A stretch of DNA of 6,834 nt from Chloroflexota bacterium (lineage in GTDB: Bacteria; Chloroflexota; Anaerolineae; UBA3071), in NCBI GenBank assembly GCA_014383605.1, contig JACNHM010000447.1:1-6834 (forward strand). The letters are read 5' to 3'. Below the pieces are notes generated by a model. That model did no database searches, had not been told where the DNA came from, and worked only from the letters and a program-made list of their open reading frames with translations. Of this stretch, positions 1 to 4,370 are shown piece by piece. Within the stretch, counting starts at the first letter, position 1. Each line of letters begins with the position of its first letter. The position numbers and the translations under genes were made by a program.

Positions 1-1
1 G

Positions 2-100
2 CGCTATCTGGTCGTCTTCTTCATCCACAAGTTGACCCATGAGGCTCTGATCCTGAGTGCGCGGGCTATGGATGATAAGGAACGAAAAAGCTATGCGTGA
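2..100 (+). CDS. BrnT-family toxin, C-terminal fragment (5' end outside window)
   Basis: An open frame runs in from the left edge and gives 32 residues ending at TGA 98-100. It reads RYLVVFFIHK, then a short acidic turn, then ILSARAMDDKERKSYA. This is the usual end of BrnT toxins, where a beta-strand (LVV.F) is followed by the signature I-I-S-A-R and a basic helix (R/K-E-R-x-x-Y). BrnT is a RelE-fold ribonuclease neutralised by a partner antitoxin encoded just downstream. Here the next start codon (ATG 93) lies inside this gene, an 8-bp overlap typical of translationally coupled toxin-antitoxin pairs. The start, promoter and N-terminal two-thirds are not visible, so I cannot say whether the toxin is intact. 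The family call rests on the motif and the antitoxin neighbour. Confidence 0.75.
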   Translation, partial: RYLVVFFIHKLTHEALILSARAMDDKERKSYA

Positions 101-368
101 AAAGAAGTTGGCGACACGGGACGTTCTACCGGAGAACTTCACCACGCTTGAGGAGTTGTGGGGATTTTGGGATACTCACAGCAGCGCGGACTATGAAGAT
201 ACCATGGAAGCTGTTGAGGTCGAGGTAGACCTGTCCTCAAGCAAGGTGTACTTCCCGGTGGCGAAGGATTTGCTCAGTAAGGTGCGCGCCCAGGCACGTC
301 GGCAAGGTGTATCATCGGAAACCCTGATCAACCTCTGGCTGCAAGAGAGGCTTGGCGCATCAGCGTAA
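93..368 (+). CDS. CopG-type antitoxin of a BrnT toxin-antitoxin pair
   Basis: This 91-residue protein has the layout of the CopG_antitoxin family (COG5304-like). It has an N-terminal segment with F-x-T-x-E-E-L-x-x-F-W-D-T-H-S and D-Y (about residues 17-35), which is the toxin-binding part in this family. An acidic linker follows (EAVEVEVDL), then a ribbon-helix-helix C-terminus: strand SSKVYFPV, helix LLSKVRAQARRQG, and the helix ending SSETLINLWLQERL. Ribbon-helix-helix antitoxins bind the toxin and repress their own operon. I prefer ATG 93 to the upstream in-frame GTG 57 and ATG 72 because it overlaps the toxin stop and has AAGGA at 77-81. The 94 bp between its stop and the attC-like repeat contain no gene. 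The gene would be the second one of the leftmost cassette. Confidence 0.82.
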   Translation: MREKKLATRDVLPENFTTLEELWGFWDTHSSADYEDTMEAVEVEVDLSSSKVYFPVAKDLLSKVRAQARRQGVSSETLINLWLQERLGASA

Positions 369-462
369 AGACACCGCATCCGCTTGTCCCACGGCGGCGT
401 AGTCATCACAGGCCAAGTCGGTAGGCGGGCAGCGGGGTGGCGGGCAGGGTTCGGGGCCCCGG

Positions 463-590
463 GCCTAACCTCGCCGTCCACCTGACGCCCTGGGCGGCGC
501 GATTAACGACTTTGACTCGTATTGTGAGGTTGTGCGAGTCACGACCTTGACTCAAATTGACGGGCGCAAGTGACGGCGGTGGCGTTAGGC
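463..590 (+). repeat. attC-like integron recombination site 1 (128 bp)
   Basis: The element begins with GCCTAAC (463-469) and ends with its exact complement GTTAGGC (584-590), matching the RYYYAAC and GTTRRRY core boxes of attC sites. Inside, CACCTGACGCCC (479-490) pairs with GGGCGCAAGTG (562-572), leaving A485 as an unpaired extrahelical base. The C482-A569 mismatch becomes a G-T wobble when the bottom strand folds, which is the strand integron integrases use. The outer arm CGCCGTC (472-478) also pairs with GACGGCG, giving an unusually long stem. The apical part holds a hairpin GAGTCA/TGACTC. The length fits the large VCR-like class. It lies 3' of the antitoxin gene in the same orientation, as expected for a cassette. 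A generic intergenic repeat is the alternative, but the core boxes plus the bulged base favour attC. Confidence 0.78.
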
Positions 591-704
591 GCGCAAATGT
601 GTCTACACCGGCTAACCCACGAGATGACGAACGATTCGCCGCCAAAGCTGATGTCACCGCAGTGCCGCGAACCGTGGTGTGATGCAAGCAGGATGTGACA
701 AGCC

Positions 705-1019
705 ATGCGCAGCGATCTTCTCCGCCGTATCAAACGCGCCGTCTTGGCGGGCAATTACGCCTTCAGCGAAAAGGCGGTGCTCGAAATGGAGGCTGATGGC
801 CTGACCGAACTGGATGTGGCCGAGTCCATCCTGAATGCGGTAGCCATTTACAAGACGCTGCGGTCGCAAAGTCCGTGGCGGCAGCAGCGCACCGAGTATC
901 TTCACGTCATTCAGAGCACGAACCTCGACGGTTTGATGATCTACACCAAAGGCAAGTTGGTCGAGGAAGCCGGTGTCGACCGGTATTACTTCTTGGTTTC
1001 ATCCAAGAAAGCCCTGTGA
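705..1019 (+). CDS. DUF4258 (MqsR-like, RelE-fold) putative toxin
   Basis: This 104-residue protein matches my recall of DUF4258 proteins encoded before YgiT-type antitoxins. It has an N-terminal helix, then YAFSEKAVLEMEADGLTE (about residues 19-36), then the conserved L-x-V-x-E-S-I-L-N-A helix. A strand with K-T-L-R-S-x-S-P follows, then a beta-hairpin (EYLHVIQST), I-Y-T-K-G-K-L, and a C-terminal strand YYFLVSSKKAL. The related MqsR is an mRNA interferase, so RNA cleavage is a reasonable guess but is not shown by the sequence. ATG 705 is preceded by AGGA at 690-693 (11-nt spacing). The stop TGA 1017-1019 falls 5 bp before the next ATG and overlaps a GTG in that frame, so the pair is probably translationally coupled. 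The toxin-first order matches mqsRA. Confidence 0.75.
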   Translation: MRSDLLRRIKRAVLAGNYAFSEKAVLEMEADGLTELDVAESILNAVAIYKTLRSQSPWRQQRTEYLHVIQSTNLDGLMIYTKGKLVEEAGVDRYYFLVSSKKAL

Positions 1020-1024
1020 AGCCC

Positions 1025-1297
1025 ATGACTCTGAACATTACACGCTGCCCGACCTGCGGCAGCGACCAAATCAAGAAAGTTTGCCGTGACTGGACAGGCG
1101 CCGCCAAAGGTCAAACCTACGTCGTGCCTGCGCTGACGTTCTACGAATGTCCAGTGTGCGGGGAACGCGTCTTCGAGCGGGAGGCGTTGGTTAGGATTCA
1201 AGCCTCTTCGCCAGCGTTCGCCCAGCAGCCCCGGCAGTTGCCCAAAGCTCACGCTGCGCCAACGGCCAGCCCCCGTCCCAGAGCGGCGCCTGCCTGA
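1025..1297 (+). CDS. YgiT-type zinc-finger antitoxin (MqsA-like N-terminal domain)
   Basis: The protein has about 90 residues. A zinc-binding domain with C-P-x-C-G near residues 8-12 and E-C-P-x-C-G-E about 40 residues later is joined by VVPALTFYE. This is the hallmark of YgiT/MqsA N-terminal domains, in which four cysteines hold zinc. Full MqsA also carries an HTH_3 DNA-binding domain. Here the last 35 or so residues are a Pro/Ala-rich tail without a helix-turn-helix, so this is the short YgiT type and probably neutralises the toxin without being a classical repressor. The start is uncertain: ATG 1025 is given, but an in-frame GTG at 1016 overlaps the toxin stop (GTGA) and sits a few bases after AAGAAAG, and it would add three residues. 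Its partner is the DUF4258 protein upstream. Confidence 0.8.
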   Translation: MTLNITRCPTCGSDQIKKVCRDWTGAAKGQTYVVPALTFYECPVCGERVFEREALVRIQASSPAFAQQPRQLPKAHAAPTASPRPRAAPA

Positions 1298-1359
1298 CGC
1301 TCATTCATGGTCACATCGTGGGCCAGGCGGTAGGCTGGCGGTCGGCGGCCAGGGGCGGT

Positions 1360-1488
1360 GCCTAACAGCGCCGTCCACCTGACGCCCTGCGGGCGCGCGA
1401 CTAACGACCGTAGCTCGTTTTGCGAGGCTGTGCGGGTCACGACCTTGACTCGCAGAGACGGGCGCAGGTGAACCGCAGGTCGTTAGGC
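1360..1488 (+). repeat. attC-like integron recombination site 2 (129 bp)
   Basis: GCCTAAC (1360-1366) and GTTAGGC (1482-1488) are perfect complements at the ends. The inner arms CACCTGACGCCC (1376-1387) and GGGCGCAGGTG (1460-1470) pair completely, leaving only A1382 extrahelical. The segments between the outer and inner boxes (about 1370-1375 and 1471-1476) do not pair, like the unpaired central spacer of attC sites. A terminal hairpin TGCGGGTCA/TGACTCGCA surrounds CGACCT. By hand alignment about 80% of positions match site 1, including CGCCGTCCACCTGACGCCC. Inter-site similarity of this kind is typical of chromosomal integron arrays rather than of mobile integrons. Confidence 0.78.
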
Positions 1489-1606
1489 GCGACGCCGCTA
1501 CCAGTAAGAGCATTGGTGGTGCGTGACGCGATCAACTGCGCCCGGTGTGGGCAGCGTCGTGCTATGCGGGATGCTGTCGTCCTGATGCAAGAGAGGGTGG
1601 TCGGCC

Positions 1607-1859
1607 GTGGTCAACTGGCAACGCTTCACGCCCGCCGATTTTGAGTACGATTTCGAGCGCGATGAGTTAGCTGCACACCATGTCACGTTCCGAGGAAGCG
1701 GTGGAGTGCTTCTTCTCAGACTTTGAGGTGCGCCGTAACAAGTCGTACCCTGATCGCTACCAACTGTTAGGATGCACCCTCGGCGGACGGCCACTTAAGA
1801 TCATCTTCCAAATCAAGGCAGACAATAGTGTGCGCATCATTACCGGATGGGATGTATGA
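1607..1859 (+). pseudogene. BrnT-like toxin gene broken by a +1 frameshift
   Basis: From GTG 1607, which has AGAGAGGG at 1589-1597, the frame reads MVNWQRFTPADFEYDFERDE, then LAAHHVTF, and then runs to a stop at 1724-1726. Removing one base, about C1691, opens a frame that continues EEAVECFFSDFEVRRNKSYP and goes on to LGCTLGGRPLKIIF and VRIITGWDV, ending at TGA 1857-1859. Joined, the two parts match BrnT layout: F-x-x-D-x-x-K/R-x-x-x-x-x-x-H-x-V-x-F, then E-E-A, then the GRPL strand and the final R-I-I-S/T-x-W/R strand. The join falls exactly at the conserved F-EEA position, so the break is likely a single-base insertion or a sequencing error. An ATG at 1680 could restart the second part, but it would lack the N-terminal strand and His. 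The downstream gene overlaps its stop by ATGA. Confidence 0.72.
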
Positions 1860-2149
1860 GTACCAGAACGAAGATCGCTAAGAGATTGCCGGAGCAGGAG
1901 ATAGACCAGATTGTGGTCGCGCAGGCAGAGGACGATACCGCTTGGGAGAAACCCATTCGCGTGCAGAGAACCGCCCCCACCTCGCTCGCGCTGCCTGCCG
2001 AGTTGGCTGCGCGCGCGGCTTTTCTGGCGCAGTTGCATCGCACCCCTAGCGTTGAGGAGTGGCTGCGGCGTGTGATCCAAGAACGCGTCGAACTGGAAGA
2101 AGCGGCCTTTGTCGGCATCAAACGCAGCCTTACTGCGCGGACTGCCTAA
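1856..2149 (+). CDS. Probable antitoxin of the BrnT-like toxin (ribbon-helix-helix-like)
   Basis: This 97-residue protein begins at ATG 1856, overlapping the toxin stop as ATGA; an in-frame ATG at 1847 lies inside the toxin reading frame and is less likely. It has a basic start (STRTKIAKRL), an acidic stretch with E-D-D-T-A-W-E-K-P, a strand-like piece TSLALPAELAARAAFLA, and a helix SVEEWLRRVIQERVELEEAAF. The middle and end resemble a CopG/RHH fold: a short strand, a helix with A-A-R-A-A-F-L-A, and a second helix with x-E-E-W-L-R-R-V-I-x-E-R. I do not recognise a precise family. The antitoxin role is inferred from position and overlap with a BrnT-like toxin. It appears intact although the toxin is broken. 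Confidence 0.65.
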   Translation: MSTRTKIAKRLPEQEIDQIVVAQAEDDTAWEKPIRVQRTAPTSLALPAELAARAAFLAQLHRTPSVEEWLRRVIQERVELEEAAFVGIKRSLTARTA

Positions 2150-2230
2150 GCCGCATGCGACAACGACACCATACCTGGCAGGTCTGTGTGGCAGGCGGTG
2201 GGGTGGCAGGGCACGGTTCGAAGCCACGGG

Positions 2231-2310
2231 GCCTAACCAGCGGTTCCAGCCGACCGCCAACCGCGCGCGGTCGCGAGAGGCTTTTCGTCAACTCGTCGGC
2301 CGCCGGTGAG
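2231..2310 (+). repeat. Partial or decayed attC-like site 3
   Basis: GCCTAAC at 2231-2237 is followed by an arm CAGCGGTTCCAGCCGACCGCC (2238-2258, written here as two parts: CAGCGGTTCC and AGCCGACCGCC). Only a short part of this arm has a partner: GCCGAC (2249-2254) with GTCGGC (2295-2300). An internal hairpin CGACCGC/GCGGTCG (2251-2273) is also possible. The complement of GGTTCC and a closing GTTAGGC are missing. The inner sequence differs from sites 1 and 2, so it belongs to another sequence subtype. It is best read as a truncated attC at the end of the array, though a chance GCCTAAC is not excluded. Confidence 0.45.
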
Positions 2311-2331
2311 CACGAGTCTGCCAACGCGCGT

Positions 2332-2360
2332 TTGACAATTGCAGAAAAATGTGGCATAAT
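2332..2360 (+). promoter_or_regulatory. Sigma70-type promoter for the lipoprotein gene
   Basis: A perfect -35 box TTGACA (2332-2337) and a -10 box CATAAT (2355-2360) are separated by exactly 17 nt. TGG directly before the -10 box supplies an extended -10 (TGn). The spacer is AT-rich compared with the surroundings. Transcription should start near 2366-2368, about 180 nt before the lipoprotein start. It also sits just after the degenerate end of the cassette array, so the array and the lipoprotein gene are probably transcribed separately. Confidence 0.82.
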
Positions 2361-2390
2361 CAGGGTGGAAGTTTACCGATTAGCACCCTG
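2361..2390. promoter_or_regulatory. Inverted repeat at the predicted transcription start (possible operator)
   Basis: CAGGGTG (2361-2367) and its exact complement CACCCTG (2384-2390) are separated by 16 nt. The left arm abuts the -10 box and the expected start of transcription falls at its end, so a transcript would hold only part of the hairpin. This placement fits a DNA-binding operator better than an RNA stem. Seven-base dyads do arise by chance, and no regulator is identified. Confidence 0.35.
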
Positions 2391-2440
2391 CACCTCATTT
2401 TACATCCTCAAGAATGAAGGCTACGGCTGAAGGTTACACC

Positions 2441-2503
2441 GGGAGGGTAAAGGACCGACGAAGTCTAGAGGCTGGTCACCTTGTGGTGTCGATTCAGAAT
2501 CCC
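2441..2503 (+). promoter_or_regulatory. Foldable 5' leader domain upstream of the lipoprotein gene
   Basis: Within the leader, GGGA (2441-2444) can pair with TCCC (2500-2503) and enclose two hairpins. The first has GACC/GGTC (2453-2456 with 2474-2477) and AGTC-TAGA-GGCT (2462-2473). The second is CACC-TTGT-GGTG (2477-2488, sharing one base with the first). Together these resemble a three-way junction. I compared it by memory with the cyclic-di-GMP, cobalamin, SAM, TPP, glycine, fluoride, THF and ykkC classes and found no conserved core, so I assign no riboswitch class. The rest of the 2310-2528 stretch contains the promoter and no gene that I can support. Confidence 0.3.
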
Positions 2504-2528
2504 AAATGCAAACTTGTTATGCAGGAAC

Positions 2529-2535
2529 AAGGAGG
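2529..2535 (+). promoter_or_regulatory. Strong Shine-Dalgarno sequence deciding the lipoprotein start
   Basis: AAGGAGG lies 9 nt before ATG 2545 and only 3 nt before ATG 2539. The first spacing is normal for initiation and the second is too short. The upstream in-frame ATG 2506 would precede this site and add residues before the basic n-region of the signal peptide, so it is not the start. Confidence 0.75.
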
Positions 2536-2544
2536 TTCATGATC

Positions 2545-3549
2545 ATGCGTAAACGAACGTTCTTATCTTTTGCGCTGGCGATGGTCGTGTTGATCTCGTT
2601 CAGCGGTTGTGCCGTCAGCCCAGCGACGCCTTTGGAAGGCGGGGCCGTGTCTCCGCAGGCCTTCACCTTCCGCTTGCCACGCATGTACGTGGCATACGAC
2701 GACACTGGCGAACCCAGCGTCTTCGGCATCACGGCGTCCACCCTGGAAACGATGCTCACGCCTTTCGCTGGCCCCAACAGCTTGTGGATGGTGAAGATTC
2801 ATCCATACTACATGGACTGGATCAAGGCCGCCAACGTGCAGCACATCGAGGCCGTCTGGGACAAGGGAGGGGTCTTCTTCTTTGTCAACGGCAAGGCCAT
2901 GCCCTACCTGGCTTGGGACGACGAAAGCCTGGCCTACGCGGGCCTCATGACGGAGATGTTTGGCACGGCTTACTACGGCAACAGCGCCCAGCTGATCCGG
3001 CGTCTGCTGCCGTTGCTGCAGCGCATTGGTCTGGACCTGGTGGTGCAGATGCCGCTCGCCGATGGGGCCACTCCCATTCCTCACCGGGCGCCGAAGGCCA
3101 GCCTCATGGAAGTGTCGGGGGTAGCGGAAGCTATGGCGGAACCCACGGCCGCAGTTAACCTGGAAGTGGTGTACGACGAGCGCGGCATGCCTTACCTGGC
3201 GGGGATCTCCGCCGAGGCCATAGAGATGCTCACCGGCCCCAACACGCTCTGGATGACCAAGCTGGCTCCGGCGGCGGTGGATTCTTTGCAGGCGGCCAAC
3301 ATCCAGCACGTGGCCCTGACGACGCAGTCCAATGGCCTCCACATTCTCGTCAATGGCCAAACTCTGCCTTTCCTGGCCTGGGATGAGGAGCACTTTAGCA
3401 ACGCTCTGAGTCTCTACGTGCAGTCGAATGCGCCCAGCGAGTACGTCAACATGGCGCAAGAGACAGTGAGCCAGATCGGCCGCGCCGATGTGCGGATGGT
3501 GATCCACTTCCCCTTGGCCGCAGGTGCCGAACCCATCGCCGCGCCGTAA
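2545..3549 (+). CDS. Secreted lipoprotein of unknown function with two tandem copies of one domain
   Basis: This is a 334-residue protein. Residues 1-22 are a lipoprotein signal peptide: basic MRKR, a hydrophobic core (LSFALAMVVLI), and lipobox F-S-G-C with Cys22 as the lipidated residue. The mature protein should be anchored on the outer face of the cytoplasmic membrane. It has two homologous domains, about 46-185 and 206-334. Shared motifs are VxYDxxGxPxxxGIxAxxxExL, GPNxLWMxKxxP, QAANxQHxxxxxxxxGxxxxVNGxxxPxLAWD and, at the end, DxxVxxPLAxGAxPI. The first copy also has a leucine-rich LLPLLQRIGLDLVVQMPL segment. I do not recognise a named family or catalytic residues. Hydrophobic beta-strand patterns suggest a binding or structural role, which is inference. 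It has its own promoter and strong ribosome binding site. The next gene downstream is a decayed paralogue. Confidence 0.85.
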   Translation: MRKRTFLSFALAMVVLISFSGCAVSPATPLEGGAVSPQAFTFRLPRMYVAYDDTGEPSVFGITASTLETMLTPFAGPNSLWMVKIHPYYMDWIKAANVQHIEAVWDKGGVFFFVNGKAMPYLAWDDESLAYAGLMTEMFGTAYYGNSAQLIRRLLPLLQRIGLDLVVQMPLADGATPIPHRAPKASLMEVSGVAEAMAEPTAAVNLEVVYDERGMPYLAGISAEAIEMLTGPNTLWMTKLAPAAVDSLQAANIQHVALTTQSNGLHILVNGQTLPFLAWDEEHFSNALSLYVQSNAPSEYVNMAQETVSQIGRADVRMVIHFPLAAGAEPIAAP

Positions 3550-3566
3550 GTACGTAAACGGCGGCG

Positions 3567-4194
3567 GTGCATGAGAGCGGAGCCCGGAAATGCTTGAGAG
3601 GTGGAACGCCTCTAGGCCGGGGCAGTAAGGCCGCGCTGTTAGTTGCCGCGGCCGTCATCGTCGTGGGCGGGGCAATCGGAGGCTCCAGACTGGCCAGTCG
3701 GGGTAAGGCGCCGGCCGGCCCTGAGGTGGCGGCGGTGGCTACGGTTACGGTGGCAGTTGCGCCGACGCCAGAGCCAGAAGCCACTGAGGCGGCTGAGGTG
3801 CTCTATGCCTCCGGCGTGCCCGGTGGCTGGTTGCTGCGGCTGGTGCTGCCCTTGCTGCGACACATCGGGCTGGACTTCGTGGTGCAGATGCCTCTGGCGG
3901 AGGGAGCCACGCTCGTTCCCTGCCGCGACGTGAACAGCGGTCTGCTGGAGGTGACCGAGGCGCCGGAACCCAGCCGAGCCTTCGGCAACGCTCTATGTGC
4001 AATCGAATGCTCCCAGTGCTTCCGCGGACATGGTGAAAGACCTGATCCTCCAGGCCACTCATGTCGATGTCCGGGTGGTTGTCCACTTCGCGACGGCCGA
4101 AGGCACAGAACCTATTGTCCTACCCCAGGCGTGGGGGGAAGGAACGGCAAGGAGAGAGATCAACGCACTCTTCTCCCCTGATCATGGGTCATGA
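3567..4194 (+). pseudogene. Decayed paralogue of the tandem-domain lipoprotein
   Basis: The first frame (ATG 3567, no convincing ribosome binding site) gives a basic stretch, a membrane segment AALLVAAAVIVVGGAIGG and a Pro/Glu-rich linker. It then reads LLRLVLPLLRHIGLDFVVQM and PLAEGATLVP, which match the end of domain 1 of the preceding lipoprotein. Most of domain 1 and the start of domain 2 are absent. After FGNAL the frame is lost (this frame stops at 4181), and the match continues in another frame from about 3994 as YVQSNAPSASADMVKD to VDVRVVVHFATAEGTEPIV, ending at TGA 4192-4194. The break corresponds to an 8-bp deletion between two CTCT repeats present in the intact copy (CTCTGAGTCTCTA there, CTCTA here). 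It starts 17 bp after the intact gene. A short functional membrane protein from the first frame cannot be excluded, but remnant status fits better. Confidence 0.72.
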
Positions 4195-4226
4195 GGGGTA
4201 CCTTCGCCCTGCCTTCTGGTCTGCAG

Positions 4227-4261
4227 GCCACGAGGGCTGGGTGGGGGTGCCCCTTCGTGGC
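4227..4261 (+). terminator. Hairpin after the paralogue remnant, possible terminator without a T-run
   Basis: GCCACGAGGG (4227-4236) pairs with CCCCTTCGTGGC (4250-4261) with one bulged A, around a G-rich loop. The stem is GC-rich and placed between the lipoprotein region and the radical SAM gene. No T-tract follows, so classical intrinsic termination is not supported. It may be an RNA-stabilising stem or a chance dyad. The rest of the 4195-4370 spacer shows no promoter I can support. Confidence 0.35.
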
Positions 4262-4370
4262 TATGGGGGGCATCGGAGGGAGCGAGAATATCTCATGTGT
4301 CAACAGCAGTGCTCTGATCACTGCGGCGTGAAAGCGTCGGCCAATTGATGGACGGGTCAGGACAACCGTT

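Larger units (their letters stand above)
585..1482 (+). mobile_element. Integron gene cassette carrying a DUF4258/YgiT toxin-antitoxin pair
   Basis: Cutting each GTTAGGC core after the G, as integron integrases do, gives a unit of 898 bp. It begins TTAGGC at 585 and ends with the G at 1482. It holds a 120-bp leader, the two coupled genes at 705-1297, and the attC-like site 1360-1488 at its 3' end. This is the canonical cassette order. In the leader I see no clear promoter; the toxin has AGGA at 690-693. The cassette limits are inferred from the two repeats, and no integrase is visible in the window. Confidence 0.68.
1483..2310 (+). mobile_element. Third gene cassette with a frameshifted toxin and its antitoxin; 3' end degenerate
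   Basis: The unit starts at the cleavage point of attC-like site 2 and carries a 124-bp leader, a frameshifted BrnT-like gene (1607-1859) and an antitoxin gene (1856-2149). It ends in a partial attC-like site beginning GCCTAAC at 2231. No GTTRRRY box follows in the expected place, so the right limit near 2310 is only an estimate. Everything from the promoter at 2332 onward has a different character (long genes, no cassette structure), so this is probably the distal end of the array. Confidence 0.45.

Noticed and set aside
1420..1644. Plus-strand open frame of 74 residues starting within attC-like site 2
   Set aside because: Its start is inside a recombination site, it has no family resemblance, and its end overlaps the better supported toxin reading frame.
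1757..2260. Minus-strand open frame of 167 residues across the third cassette
   Set aside because: It crosses the toxin remnant, the antitoxin and the partial attC site, and has no motif. The plus-strand ATGA-coupled pair explains the region better.
463..2310. Repeats as a CRISPR array
   Set aside because: There are only two long similar repeats spaced by about 770 bp of coding DNA, with no short regular repeat-spacer pattern.
2059..2430. Plus-strand open frame of 123 residues
   Set aside because: It runs through the antitoxin in another frame, the partial attC site and the promoter, so it is not a plausible gene.
2360..2530. Leader as a known riboswitch (cyclic-di-GMP, cobalamin, ykkC or similar)
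   Set aside because: None of the conserved core strings of these classes is seen, so only a generic structured leader is claimed.
2563..3507. Long minus-strand open frame of 314 residues opposite the lipoprotein gene
   Set aside because: It is antisense to a gene with a signal peptide, ribosome binding site and internal domain duplication. Its translation is His/Arg/Gly-rich with no recognisable motif.
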